This document shows positions 21,117 to 32,302 of a DNA stretch of 64,000 nt, piece after piece. The first letter of the stretch is position 1; each line of letters begins with the position of its first letter. The DNA is taken from contig NC_045438.1 in the NCBI RefSeq assembly GCF_002776525.5, positions 162,522,753 through 162,586,752 on the forward strand, in the 5' to 3' direction. The notes below the pieces were generated by a model. The model saw only the letters and a program-made list of their open reading frames with translations. It was not told the DNA's origin and made no database searches. This stretch comes from Piliocolobus tephrosceles (taxonomy: Eukaryota > Chordata > Mammalia > Primates > Cercopithecidae). Made by a program: the position numbers and the translations under genes.

Positions 21117-23268
21117 CAGGTATAGCTGATTTTATTGCACTTCGCTTTATCGTGCTTTGCAGAGATTGCATTTTTTACAAACTGAAGGTTTATGGCAACA
21201 TGGCATTGAGCAAGTCTATAGGTGCTCACTTCCTGTCTCTGTGTCACATTTTGGTAGTGTTTGCAATATTTCAACCTCTTTCCTTGTTATTATATCTGTT
21301 ATGCTAATCTGTAATCAGTGATCTTTGTTGTTACTACTGTAATTATTTTTGGGCACGAGAAACCATACCCATATAAGACAATGAATTAATCAATTAATGT
21401 TGTGTGTGTTCTGACCGCTCCACTGAGGCTGTTCCCATCTCTCTCTCTCTCTCTGTCTCTCTCCTTAAGTCTCGCTATTCCCTAAGACACAACAATATTG
21501 AAATTAGACCAGTTAATAACCCTACAATGGCCTCTAAGTATTCAAGTGAAAGAAAAAGTGGTATGTCTCCCAACTTTAATCAAAAGCCAGAAATGATGGA
21601 GCTTAGTGAGGAAGGTATGTTGAAAGCCAAGAGAGTCTGAAACCTAGCCCTCTTGTGCCAAACAGGCAGGCTGTGAATGCAAATAAAAAGTTCTTGAAAA
21701 AAGTTAAAAGTACTACTGCAGTGAACACACGAATGACAAGAAAGTGAATCAGACTTATTGCTGATACGGAGAAAGTTTGCATGGTGTGGATAGAAAATCA
21801 AACCAACCACAACACTCCCTTAAACCAAAGCCTAATCCAGAGCAAGGCCCTAACTCTTTGGTTCTATTAAGATTGAGAGAGGTGAGGAAGCTGCAGAAGA
21901 GAAGTTGGAACCGGGTAGAGATTGGTTCATGAGGTTTAAGGAAAGAAGCTATCTCCATAAAATCAAAGTGCAAGATGAGGCAGCAAGCGCTCCAGATCTT
22001 GCTAAGATCATTGATATGAAGGTCACTCACTAAGCAACAGATTGTTCATGGAGATGAAGAGCCTTCTGTTGGAAGAAAAAGCCATCTAAGATTTTCATTG
22101 CTAGAGAGGAGAAGTCAATGCCTGGCTTCAGAGCTTCAAAGGACAAGTTGACTCTCTTGTCAGGGGCTAGTGTAGCTGGTGACTTGAAGTTGAAGCCAGT
22201 CCTCATGTACCGTTCAAAAATCATAGAGCACTTAAACTTTTGCTAAATCTACTCTGCCTGTGCTTTACAAATGGAACAACAAATGCTGGGTGTCAATACA
22301 TCTGTTTATATTATGATTTACCGAATATTTTAAACCCACTGTTGAGACCCTCTGCTCAGAAAAAAAAAAAAAAAAAACATTTGTCAAAATACAACTGTTT
22401 ATTGAGCATCAGGTCACCCAGGAGCTCTAATGGAGATGTACAAGGAGAGGAATGTTGCCATGTCTGTTAACATCCATTTTGCAGCCCAGGAATCAAGGAG
22501 TAGTTTTGACTTTCAATTCTTATTATTTAAAAAATACATTTTGCAAGGCTGTAGCTTCCACAGATGGTGATTCCTCTGATGAATCAGGACAAAAGAAATT
22601 AAAACCTTCTGAGATAATTCACTATTCTAGGTGCCGTTAAGAACATTCATGATTCATGGGAGGAGGTCAAATACCAACATTAACAGGAGTTTGGAAGAAG
22701 TTGATTCCAACCCTGGATGACTTCAAGAGGCTCAATTGAGACTTTGATCAATTTACCAGAGGAAGTCACCGCAGGTGTGGTGGAAATAACAAGAGAACTA
22801 TAATTAAAAGTGGAGCCCGAAGATGTGACCAAATTGCTGCAATCTCATGATAAAGTTTAAATAGGTGAGGAGCTGCTTTATATATAGATGGGCAAAGAAA
22901 GTGGTTTCTTGAGACAGAATCTACTCCTGGTGAAGATGCCGTGAACCTTGTTGAAATGACAACAAAGGATTTAGAATGTCACATCGACTCAGTTGATAGA
23001 GCAGTGGTGGGGTTTGAGAGGACGGACTCTAATTTGGGAAGAAGTCCTACTGGGGGTGAAATGCTATCAAACAGCATCACATGCTACAGAGACATCTTTC
23101 GTGAAAGGAAGAGTCAATTGCCGAGGCAAACTTCACTGTTGTCTTATTTTAAGAAATTGCCACAGCCACCTCCACCTTTGGCAACTACCACCCTGGTCAG
23201 TTAGCAGCCATCCACAGTGAAGCAAGACCCTCCACCAGCAAAAAGATTATGACTCGCTGAAGGCTCAG
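21117..23268 (+). mobile_element. Tigger1 DNA transposon, long but decayed and 3'-truncated
   Basis: The left terminal inverted repeat starts caggtatagctgattttatt, right after a TA dinucleotide at 21115-21116, the expected pogo-family target. The body is collinear with Tigger1: atggcctctaagtattcaag (transposase start, near 21528), ggttcatgaggtttaaggaa, ggagaagtcaatgcctggct, aatcaaggagtagttttgac, caggagtttggaagaagttg, aatgacaacaaaggatttag, caaacttcactgttgtctta. Similarity stops near gctgaaggctcagatgaag, so the last roughly 200 bases and the right inverted repeat are absent. The pogo-type transposase frame is broken by many indels and stops; the longest remaining pieces are 73-91 codons. The element cannot move. 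Confidence 0.96.
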
Positions 23269-24384
23269 ATGAAGTCTAAGACGTCACCACCTGGCACCTC
23301 CTTGTCCTCACCCTTGGCAGGCTGAGCCCCGAGGCTGCCTCTGAGAGAAACACAACACACTGGCGTGTCTGTGCCTCTGACACAGCACATCAGACAGACA
23401 CACAGACAACCCGATAGGAGGCATAGACCCGATGGGGAGGCCTGGTGGACAGCACAGGAGAGCTCACCCAGCCATGTTCGTTGAGCCCTTATCGCAACCC
23501 CAGCCCCATGCTACGCCCTGAAAGGGTTTGAGAAGACACAGAGGCGAATGATCCAGACTTAGCCTCCTGAAGAATGGATGAGCAAGTGCTTACCTGTGTG
23601 TTAAGGGTCCCCAGGATCTGTTTTAATTAAGGATGATAAGGTACACAGACACAAAAATGACTGTCATGAAGGAAGAAGCTTATTCTGCTCATACATCCCT
23701 AGAAACAGGAGGCCCAGCACAGCACACAGGGCCTCACAGGAGACACTGGGCCAGTCAGGAACAGAGGAAGAGGGAGGAACTGTGGGCTGGAGCCTTTTTA
23801 TGGTTTCCACGGGAGGAGTGGATAAGCGGGGCACATAGGCTTAGGATCACCTAGTTTAACTAATTTCAGGGCTCCGGGCCAGATGACTGTCCCTAATGTC
23901 TGGCAATGGCCCTGGGGTAACTAAGGCAGGTGGATAGACAGTAGCCCTCCTGTGAGAGCCTGACAGGGAAGGTGGTTGGGTGTGGCCTCCGGATTGGTGG
24001 GTTTTCATATGAAGATGAACTCGCAGAGGAGTTTGCTATCTCTAGGAATTAGCTAGCCCTGGGAGGGGCAGTCCCCCCAGGGTCACCAAGGCCTCAGATG
24101 TCAAAGTGTCATGAATGAATACGGAAAAGTAAAGACATAGGTAATACACTCAGTGCCTGAGGACCCATCAGGGCAGAGGTCTGCCCTGAGCAGTGGATGT
24201 CCAAGAAAGGACAATAATGTTCACATATTTAAAACATAAGTCATATCCAGGATCATACATTTTTGGGATGATAAACCAGAAAGAATATGCTTCTATCAAC
24301 ATCTGTCACCACCACCTCCCTTCATTAGTGCTGTTACCAGGTAGAGATGGGCCTTTAGTGTCAGGGCTATGAGAGCCCCTGCAT
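23269..24384. other. Unrecognised sequence
   Basis: No gene is seen. 23630-24120 has the look of an old LTR or DNA element, but I cannot place it in a family. Confidence 0.35.
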
Positions 24385-24745
24385 GGCTGGCCCCACCCTT
24401 TCCTGCCTCTGCAACCACATCCTTGCCAGACCCTTTTGCTGCAATCCCTTCAGCATCCTGGCCACAGGGCCTTTGCACCTGCTGTGCCCATGCCCAGCTG
24501 GGCCCTCAGCTTACCCACCACAGAGCCTGGCCTGGGAAACTCTTAATCCTGCTTCAGGTCTCAGCTTGAAATCAGGCCCATCTTCCCTGATTCTCACTCC
24601 CTGAACGTGAGCTTCCCAGGACTGCTCTAACTTCTCTCACAATTACTGTTTCAGTGGTTTATGTATCACTGAAGTGTTGATCTGTCTGAGCCAGACTTCT
24701 CTGCTGTAGTCCAGAAGACAAACTTTCCTGTAGACTCTATCTCTA
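24385..24745 (+). mobile_element. L2 LINE fragment
   Basis: Contains cacagggcctttgcacctgc and ttcaggtctcagcttgaaat followed by cccatcttccctgattctc, in the order of the L2 3' end. Confidence 0.75.
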
Positions 24746-24764
24746 TACATCAAATACATCAGGA

Positions 24765-24788
24765 TTCTCTAGAGAAACAGAACCAGTG

Positions 24789-24820
<32 letters not shown>

Positions 24821-25195
24821 ACCTTTATGACAAGAAACTGGTTCACATGACTGTGGAGGCTGAGAAGTTCCAGATCTGCAGTCAGCCAGCAGGAGACCCA
24901 GGAGAGCCATTAGTGTAGCTCCCGTCCGAGGGCAGAAGACCTATGTCCCAGCTCAGAGGTCAGGGATGAGGAAGAGTTCCCTCTCACTCAGCCTTTTCGT
25001 TCTACTCAGGCCTTCAGTTAACTGGGCCGGGCCCACACACATTGGGGAGGGCCCTCTGCTTTCTTCAGTCTACTGATTCCAATGTTAACTTCATCCAAAA
25101 CCTCACAGACATGCCCAGAATAATGTCTGACCCAATACCCAGGCACTCAGTGGCCCAACCAAGACGACACGTTAAATTGTCCATCGCACTATCTT
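24765..25195 (-). mobile_element. MER-type interspersed repeat with internal (GT)n
   Basis: Begins ggattctctagagaaacaga, then a GT run (24788-24817), then gttcacatgactgtggaggc, caggccttcagttaactgg and cccaaccaagacgacacgtt. I recognise this layout as a common primate interspersed repeat in antisense but do not assign its family. A related element is seen at 35929. Confidence 0.65.
24788..24817 (+). repeat. (GT)n microsatellite
   Basis: Uninterrupted run of about 15 GT units inside the MER-type repeat. Confidence 0.97.
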
Positions 25196-26594
25196 AATGT
25201 TTCCCAGTCTCCTGGAGCTTAAAATGTCAGCTATTGACCTCAGTACCTTCCCCCTCTCAGCACAAAACCCTGAACACTCTGCCTTCTACAACACTTCTCA
25301 GACCCATGCCCACCTCCCAGCCCCACCAGGCCTGGCTTGCTTTGGGTCTCATGACATCCTGAGTCCCAGCCACTGCCTGTGTGGCCTCAGACCAGCAGCA
25401 TTTCCTCCCTGCACTGTTCCCCACATGACACCTTTCTGTCTCTCTGATGTCAGGCTCTTGCCTAAAATCTGTCTGAAGTCTCCTCTCAGGGTAAAATTTC
25501 CACTCATGAGCCTGTCACGGAGGCCTGCCTAACAGAGCCCTGACCCGCCCCTTCAGGCCCATTTTATCTGCCGCCCCAGGAGCCACCTACAGTTCTGAAC
25601 ACCCCTGGCCTCTTTATACCTCTGTACTGCACCTTCCTTCCCCTCTCTTTGCCTCCTCCCTCGACTAACCCCAGTCCCACCAAACACTCACAGCCGTCTG
25701 AACTGAACTCACCACACGTATCCCACAAGTGTTCCTTCTCCTTCCCCTTCATCCCTTTGTTGACATTCTTTTTATTTGTCTTTTTTGAAACAAAATGACA
25801 CTTGCCAGACACCAGCTTCCTGGCCCATGTCCTGGCCCCTGGTATCCAAATGACAGCAGCGTGATCCTCCTGTGAGGTCCTCCTGTGGCCTCTGATCTGA
25901 GTTCCTGAAAACAGAGGGCCGCTCAGGAACTGCTGTCCCTCAGGCCAGCTGGCTGGTGACGAGCTTTTGAAGCCTCTGCTCTCTCTCCTGCTGGAAGAGC
26001 TCCCCAGGGGCCACCAGGAGCCAAGTGATCGCTCTCAGCCTCTGTCAGCTACTGGAGATCACCAGACCTTTGCATACCCTGGGCAGGTGCCAGGGCCTTT
26101 AAGGAGGCTTTCTGGTCTGCAGGGATGTTCTGTGGGCTCCAGTATTCTGGCAAGCATCAGCTTATTCTGGGCTTAGTCTTCTTGCTCTATCACTCCTGCC
26201 TCTGTTTTGCTTCTTTTTAGTGATGCCCTGTTTCCATCTTATGTAGAAGGCCTGTAAAATCTAAGATCTGCACAAACCCCCAGGGGTTGTTAGGGGCATT
26301 GGAGAATGGCTATGTGTCAGCCACTTGGTTGGATTTTACATCCCTTGGACTCGAATACTTATAATTTAAATTTGAGTCTCTGTCAATGTAACTCTTATGT
26401 ATTTTCTTTTTAAAAATTTCTTTCCCCAAAGTCTAGGGTATATGTATGTATGCTCAGCCCCAAGAATCTGTTCCTTTCTGAACAGAAATTTTCCTTTCTG
26501 CCAAGATTCTTACACAATTCATCTTCATAGATCAACAATAAATCCAAATCGGAGTTCCCTTTATTGCTTCCTCTTTTTGCTTTTCATTTTATAA
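25196..26594. other. L2-like and unrecognised sequence
   Basis: About 25200-25560 is pyrimidine-rich and resembles an L2 fragment in sense (cactgcctgtgtggcctc, ccctgcactgttccccacat). The rest, including AT-rich 26330-26590, is not recognised. No coding gene is seen. Confidence 0.4.
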
Positions 26595-26873
26595 CTAATT
26601 CAATATTTATTTGGAAATATTGTGAAATATTTAAAATGTACACAATGCATATAGAATAATTCAATGAACTACTGTGCATCCACCACCCAATGGAAGAAAT
26701 AAAACATTATCAGTACATTGGAAGCCCTCAGGGTACCCAGTCCCAGGCTGCATATTGACCTTCCCACAAACAGATAAACACCGCCATGAAATTAGGGTTT
26801 ATAATAATCATACTTTTCTTTATACCTTTAGTACATATGCTTGTATTTCTATGTAGTATGTAGCGTATTAAAC

Positions 26874-27234
26874 TGTTCTTGTATCGATATAAAGAACTAC
26901 CCAAGACTGGATAATTTATAAGAAAAACAGGTTAATTGGCTCATGGTTCTACAGGTTGCACAGGAAGCACGGTGCCAACATCTGCTTCTGGGGAGGCCTC
27001 AGGAAGCTTACAAACATGGCAGAAGACAAAAGGGGAGCAAGAGTGGCAGGGGAGATTCCACAGTTTTTAAACAACCAGATCTCATGAGAACTTGCTTACT
27101 AGCCTAAGAACAGCATCAAACCATGAGGGATCTATCCCCATGACCAAAACACCTCCCACCAGGCACCACCTCCAGCACTGGGGATTGCATTTCAACAAGA
27201 GATTTCAGTGGGGACAAATATCCAAAAAATATCA
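26874..27234 (-). mobile_element. MaLR 3' LTR (361 bp)
   Basis: Antisense LTR with gactggataatttataagaa, ggggaggcctcaggaagctt and ccagatctcatgagaacttg, all standard in THE1/MST LTRs. Confidence 0.9.
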
Positions 27235-28862
27235 TTCAGCCTCTGCCCCCTCCCCCAACAAATTTCATGTCCTTCTTACATTGCAAGATACAATCAGGCC
27301 TTCTCAATTGTCCCCCAAAATCTTAACTCTTTCCAGTATTAACTCAAAAGTCCCAAGTCCAAAGTCTCATCTAGAATGAGTTCCTTTCACCTATGAGCCT
27401 ATAAAATCAAAACGAGTTATTTACTTCCAAGATACAATCAGGGTACAGACATTGGGTAAATACTCCCATCCCAAATAGGAGAAATCAGACAAAAGAAAGG
27501 AGCTACAGGCCCCATGCAAGTTTAGAACCTACCAGGGCAGTCACTAAGTCTTAAGCTTCAAAATAATCCCTTTTGACTACATGTCCCACATTCTGGGCAT
27601 GTCGTATGTTGAGTGGTCTCCCAAGGCCTTTAGGAGCTTTGACCCTGTGGCTTTGCTGGGTTCAGCCCCTGAAGCTGCCCTCACAGCTTATTGAGTGCCT
27701 GCCACTTTTCCATGTGCAGGATGCAAGCTGCCGGTGGATCTACCCTTCTGGGATCTGAAGGACGGTGACCCCTCCCCTTGTCACAGCTCCACTAGGCAGT
27801 GCCCCAGTGGGGACTCTCTGTGGGGGCTCCAATCCCACAATTCCCATCTGCACTGCCCTAGTAGAGTATCTCCATGAGGGCTCTGTCCCTGCAGCGGGCT
27901 TCTGCCTGAGCATTCAGGCTTTCCCATACACCCTCTGAAATCTAGGCAGAGGCTGCCAAGCCTCCTTTACTCTTGCACTCTGTGTGTCTGCAGGCTTAAC
28001 ACCACATGGAAGCTGCCAAGGCTTATGGCTTGCATTCTCCAAAGTGGCAGCCCAAGCTGTACCTGGGATCCTCTGAGCTGAGGCTGAAGCTGGGGTGGCC
28101 TGAATGTGAGAAGCAGCATACTGAGGCTGCACAGGCCCTGGACCTGGCCCACAAAGCCATTCAGTCCTCCTGGGCCTCTGGGCCTGTGATGAGAGGAGCT
28201 GCCTCGGAGACTTCCAAAAAGCCCTAGAGGCCTTTTTCCTATTGTCTTGGATATTAGCACTTGGCTCCCTTTTAGTTATGCAAATGTCTCTAGCAAGTGG
28301 TTTCTCCCCAGCCTGCTTGAGTTCCTCCTCTGAAAATAGGCTTTTCTTTTGTACCATATGTCCAGGTGGCAAATTTTCCAAATTTTTATTCTTTGTTTCC
28401 CTAAGTTCCAACTTTAGGGCATTTCTTTGCTCCCGCATCTGAGCATAGTTCATTAGAAACAACCTAGTCACATCTTGAATGCTTTGCTGCTTAGAAATTT
28501 CTTCTGCCACATACCCAAGATTATTACTCTTAAGTTGAAACTTCCACAGATCCTTGGGGCATGGTCATAATGCAGCCAAGTTCTTTGTTAAGGCATAACA
28601 CTCATGACCTTTGCTCCAGTTACCAATAAGTTTCTCACTTCCATCTCAGACCTCAGCAGCCTGGACTTCACTGACTATATCACTATCAGCATGTTGGTCA
28701 CAACCATTTACCCAGTCTCTAAGAAGTTGCAAATTTTCCCTCATCTTCCTGTCTTCTTCTGAGTCCTCCAAACTCTTCCAACCTCTGAACATTACCCAGT
28801 TCCAAAGCTACTTCCACATCATTATCTTAATAGTAATGCCCCACTCCTTGGTACCAATTTTC
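27235..28862 (-). mobile_element. MaLR internal region
   Basis: Length 1628 bp, framed by two LTRs in the same orientation. The 198-codon minus-strand frame at 27914-28510 matches the remnant frame of the THE1-type copy at 41523-43097 (both have EEISKQQSIQ or EETSKQQSIQ followed by similar order), which confirms the assignment. Confidence 0.88.
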
Positions 28863-29605
28863 TGTATTAAACCATTCTTGCATTGCTATAAATAAATACC
28901 CGAGACTGGGTAATTTATAAGAAAAGAGGCTTAATTGGCTTATGGTTCTTCAGGCTATACAGGAAGCCTAGTGCCAATATCTGCTTCTGGGGAGACCTCA
29001 GGAAGCTTACGATCATAGCAAAAGGCAAAGAGTACTGGGGGAGATCCCACACTTTTAAAAAGCCACATCTCATGCGAATTCACTGACTAGCATAAGAACA
29101 GCATCAAGTCATGAGGGATCTACCCTACTGACCCAAACATCTCCCAGCAGGCCTCATCTCCAGGATTGGGGATTACATTTGGTATTAGTCTGTTTTCATG
29201 CTGCTATAAAGAACTGCCAGAGACTGGGAAAATCATAAAGGAAAGAGATTTAATTGACTCACAGTTCAGCATGGCTGGGGAGGCCTCAGGAAACTTACAA
29301 TCATGGCAGAAGGCAAAGAGGAAGCAGGGCACCTTCTTCACAAGGCAGCAGGAAGGAGAATTGCAGAGCAAAGAGGGAAGAGCCCCTTATAAAACCATCA
29401 GATCTTGTGAGAACTCCCTCACTATCACAAGAACAGCATGGGGGAAACTGTCTCCATGATTCAATTGCCTCCACCTGGTTTCTCCCTTGACACTGGGGAT
29501 TATGGAGATTGAAATTCAAGATGAGATTTGGGTGGGGACACAAAGCCTGACTATATCACATTTCAACAAGACATCTAAGTGAGTACAAATATTTAAACCA
29601 TATGA
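28863..29605 (-). mobile_element. MaLR 5' LTR, split by a solo LTR
   Basis: 28863-29180 and 29564-29605 rejoin at cattt into one LTR: gggattacattt...caacaagacatctaagtg corresponds to gggattgcatttcaacaaga in the sister LTR at 27181-27200. Confidence 0.92.
29181..29558 (-). mobile_element. Solo MST-type LTR nested in the MaLR 5' LTR
   Basis: A 378-bp antisense LTR from ggtattagtctgttttcatg to gggacacaaagcctgactatatca (ends quoted only). It has a perfect 5-base TSD, cattt, at 29176-29180 and 29559-29563. No internal sequence accompanies it, so it is a solo LTR left by recombination between its two LTRs. Confidence 0.93.
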
Positions 29606-29680
29606 TATAGTATTGTTTTTTATGTGTTATACTTATTAGAACTAAATCTTGATGATACATATTCTTCTGTAACTTTTCTT

Positions 29681-30892
29681 ACTCAACACATTTTTTTTTG
29701 AAGGACTAAATAATTTATTTTTAAGACAATTTGAACTTCCATTTTGTTAAATTGTTCTTAATTATTACTTATTAATAACTTCTTCTTTGAGTTTCTCTGC
29801 AAGCAGTCTCCTCTTTAGTAATGTTTGCTTCTCCTCTGCTGTCATTTCTGGTTTCTCTGTCATTTCCTCTACCTCCCCAGTGGGTTTTCCTTTCTGCTCC
29901 GTATTTTGTATCTGCTTAGTCCTCGTATCCTTTCTCATGGACATCAACTTATCTCTCTTCTGCTTGAGATAGTGTTCTCGTTGCCGAAGTTCTTCTGTTC
30001 CAAGTACTGATAAATTTGCTATTGGTCCTTCAATGCTCGCATGCTCTGAGCCAGGAATCTTCAGGCCTTTTTGTGGCAGGGAGGAAGTTTCAGACCTTTC
30101 CACTTTTCTTCCCAAAGGTTCTATTGACTGATTAGCAAAATACACTTTAACTTCTGAGGGTGGGTGTGTAAAATGTTCACCATCCCCTAGGGAATTATTC
30201 ATTATTGCAGCGTCACTGGAATGCACTGTGGGCTCTTCTGTTTTAGCCTCTGATAACTGTTTTTTCCTCTTCCTTTCTTCTTCCTGGTCATATTCCTCTT
30301 TTGATTTTCTAAGACCTTCCCTCAGGATTTTCATCTCTTCCTGTTCAAGGTCACTGACCACATCAGAGCCATCGGTTAAGCAGTCAGGTAATACACCATT
30401 TCTCTCTTGAATTATTCGAATGGCTTGCAGCTGCATTTCAATGTTTTTCTGGACCATCATTGCTTTAAAGATAGTAAAATCTTCTGCTGCCAACACAGGT
30501 TGCAAAATGGCCTGTGAGGTATGGGTCTTTGCAAGAGGAGAAGTGCATGCTTCTTGAAATTGATCTTCATTAATTCCAATTTCTTTGAGGTAACCTTCTA
30601 ACAGCTTTTCAACTAGTTCTTTGTATTCCTGATGAATCTCTGTATAGGTCAATTTGTTTTCTTCTTCATCATCAAAAACTTCACATTTCTGTTCCACAAA
30701 GTCCAAGATGGGGATGGACCAGTCTGGGCCTCGCAGGAACCCCACGATGCTCTCCACCACCCACTCCACCTCGTCCTCTTCTTCCACAGCCATCCCGCCC
30801 CAAAGGGGCAACGAGGAATATCCCTAGGCCAGACCGCCGGACCCGGCTTAGGCCTTTGGGCCACAAGGAACCGAGAGACTCAACACATTTTT
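29681..30892 (-). mobile_element. CFAP36 retrocopy insertion (with TSD)
   Basis: An intron-less cDNA insertion on the minus strand. Its 15-base TSD actcaacacattttt is perfect at 29681-29695 and 30878-30892. Between them lie 5' UTR-like GC-rich sequence (30794-30877), the coding frame, a short 3' UTR with aataaa (about 29710-29720 on the minus strand) and a short poly(A) that shows as the T run at 29691-29699. The tail is only a few bases longer than the TSD T run. It was made by L1 machinery and landed in an antisense old L1. Confidence 0.95.
29765..30793 (-). CDS. CFAP36: Intact intron-less CFAP36 (CCDC104) copy, 342 codons
   Basis: The frame starts MAVEEEDEVEWVVESIVGFL and ends EEVINK; 342 codons is the length I know for the parental protein, without a stop or frameshift. 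I chose the Met at 30793 because an upstream in-frame Met (30811) only adds MPLWGG from the 5' UTR. Residues about 10-130 are the BART-like domain; in the family (CCDC104/BARTL1) it binds GTP-bound ARL3 at the cilium. Residues about 150-190 (EEYDQEEERKRKKQLSEAK) and about 275-342 are charged and likely coiled coil. The symbol is that of the parent: this is a retrocopy, not the parental locus. No promoter was recognised upstream; the host DNA is old L1. It could be an expressed retrogene or a pseudogene too young to have broken. A few substitutions against the human parent (from memory) seem present. Confidence 0.9.
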   Translation of the reverse strand: MAVEEEDEVEWVVESIVGFLRGPDWSIPILDFVEQKCEVFDDEEENKLTYTEIHQEYKELVEKLLEGYLKEIGINEDQFQEACTSPLAKTHTSQAILQPVLAAEDFTIFKAMMVQKNIEMQLQAIRIIQERNGVLPDCLTDGSDVVSDLEQEEMKILREGLRKSKEEYDQEEERKRKKQLSEAKTEEPTVHSSDAAIMNNSLGDGEHFTHPPSEVKVYFANQSIEPLGRKVERSETSSLPQKGLKIPGSEHASIEGPIANLSVLGTEELRQREHYLKQKRDKLMSMRKDTRTKQIQNTEQKGKPTGEVEEMTEKPEMTAEEKQTLLKRRLLAEKLKEEVINK

Positions 30893-31067
30893 GAAATCAT
30901 GCATGTTAATATATATAACACTAGCGCATGCATTTTCACTGCTGCATACTACTCTCTTATTTGTCTGTAACATGCTTCATGTATCTATTATTCTACAGAT
31001 GAACATTTAAGATGTCTCCAGTTTGCTGTTGGGATTTTGTTTTGTAATTCAAAGAATGTTGCTATAA

Positions 31068-31118
31068 ACAAATACCTGAGCCTGGGTAATTTATAAGAAA
31101 ATAGGCTTAATTGGCCTC
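31068..31118 (-). mobile_element. MaLR LTR fragment
   Basis: About 50 bases (acctgagcctgggtaattta, taagaaaataggcttaattgg) match the 3' end of the antisense LTRs at 26880 and 28880. Confidence 0.7.
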
Positions 31119-32107
31119 TTTCCTTTGCATTCCTGGGAAAAGCTCAATGATGTCATGATGTACTTTTGTTTTTATAAGTTACTGTATTTGATTTGAAACT
31201 TTACACAGGGACTTGCAGTCATGGATGGCTTTTCCATGACTTTCCTTCAAGAGTCCACTCTTTCCTTCAAGGAAGAGTCAGGAACTTCCTTGAAGGGCCA
31301 TGTATAATTCAAGGTTGCGTGGTATCACCAGCCTGTCATGCCTGTTCCTGGCCCCCAACCCAAACTTCTCTGTGCTCCCGTCCCCCTCAAAGATACCCTT
31401 CACCCCTAGCCACAGAGCCCTGCTCACATCTGGAACAGCCCTCTCCTCCCCAGCTGGGTCACTGTCTTGTGGCTGTGCCTGCCTCTCCTCCTATGTCTGT
31501 GTCTCAGTCATCTGCTGTAAAGCCCATATTTACCCAGTGTCCATGTTCACATCTCCACCCTGAGGGTGGCTGGAGAACATGTCTCCTACACAGCCAGGTG
31601 CTGCTGTGCATGTGCATGTAAAGTCTGGCTGCCTGGGATGCTCCCTCTTTGAAGGCTCTGCAGAGATGACTGGGCTGGGGAAGCAGATACTTGCTGGCCA
31701 TGAAGCCTCATTGAAAGTTGTTCTTGAACATCTGAGCCCTTTCTGGTGCCCACCAGGCACCATGGCTTCCTCTCCAGAATGTGGTTTTGCCTGGGCTCAG
31801 ACAGAACCAGCTTGGGATGCTCTTGGCCAAGGGTATTGGGGATCCTCTGACCTTTTGCAACGGATCCAAAGATACCCAGAGCCAACTTACCTCAACCTCA
31901 CCCTTATGGAAGACTCACCTGCGTGCAGGTTGTCCTCACACCCTATCTTCACAGGAAAAGGCAGATTGAGGCTGCTGAGTCAGCCTTGATTGCACAGACA
32001 GAGCCTGTGCCAGATTTGGCCCTGTCGAGGGGACCAGTGCCTTATTTTCAACACTCTTTTCTAGTTCTACTGTTTGTGCTTCTAAAATAAACAGGACTAA
32101 ATCATAA
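31119..32107. other. Unrecognised sequence
   Basis: No named repeat. A plus-strand frame of 136 codons at 31579-31989 is followed by ctaaaataaacaggacta near 32085, which holds an aataaa word. This could be the polyadenylation region of an old LTR, but I cannot place it. The frame resembles no protein I know. Confidence 0.35.
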
Positions 32108-32111
32108 AAGA

Positions 32112-32144
<33 letters not shown>

Positions 32145-32145
32145 T
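32108..32145 (+). repeat. (GA)n microsatellite
   Basis: GA run broken once by gac. Confidence 0.95.
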
Positions 32146-32282
32146 TCTATTTAGGAGAGACAGAGGTCCAACCTTATTGGGAAATGATGGGAAACCTGGA
32201 TGAGAAGTACACTTTCTTTAAGTGAACATAAGGATTTGCAAGAAGAGTAATTTGGCAGAGTGCTATTTTAAGATATTAATAT

Positions 32283-32302
32283 GAGAGAGAGAGAGAGAGA
32301 AG
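32283..32302 (+). repeat. (GA)n microsatellite
   Basis: Second GA run, about 140 bases from the first; sequence between shows no repeat family I know. Confidence 0.93.

Larger units (their letters stand above)
26874..29605 (-). mobile_element. Complete MaLR (THE1/MST-type) provirus, minus strand
   Basis: Layout on the plus strand: 3' LTR 26874-27234, internal region 27235-28862, 5' LTR 28863-29180 resuming at 29564-29605 after a nested solo LTR. LTR ends fit the MaLR pattern (antisense cgtatta...atatca). The 5-base flanks tgtag (26869-26873) and tatag (29606-29610) look like a one-mismatch TSD. The internal region has the usual MaLR size of about 1.6 kb and keeps one gag-derived remnant frame of 198 codons at 27914-28510 (minus); pol and env are absent, as is normal for the family. 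It cannot be autonomous. Confidence 0.9.
26595..31067 (-). mobile_element. Old L1 (L1M type), antisense, broken by two later insertions
   Basis: Antisense L1-like pieces at about 26595-26868, 29611-29680 and 30893-31067 (gtgcatccaccacccaatgg; taacttttcttactcaacac; attttcactgctgcatacta; tacagatgaacatttaagat) read as one old L1 when the MaLR provirus and the CFAP36 retrocopy are set aside. Confidence 0.7.

Noticed and set aside
27914..28510. 198-codon minus-strand frame as a host gene
   Set aside because: It lies within the MaLR internal region and matches the remnant frame of the THE1-type copy at 41523-43097, so it is retroviral residue.
32108..32302. The two GA tracts as ends of one transposon
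   Set aside because: Both have the same orientation and no TSD; they look like independent simple repeats.
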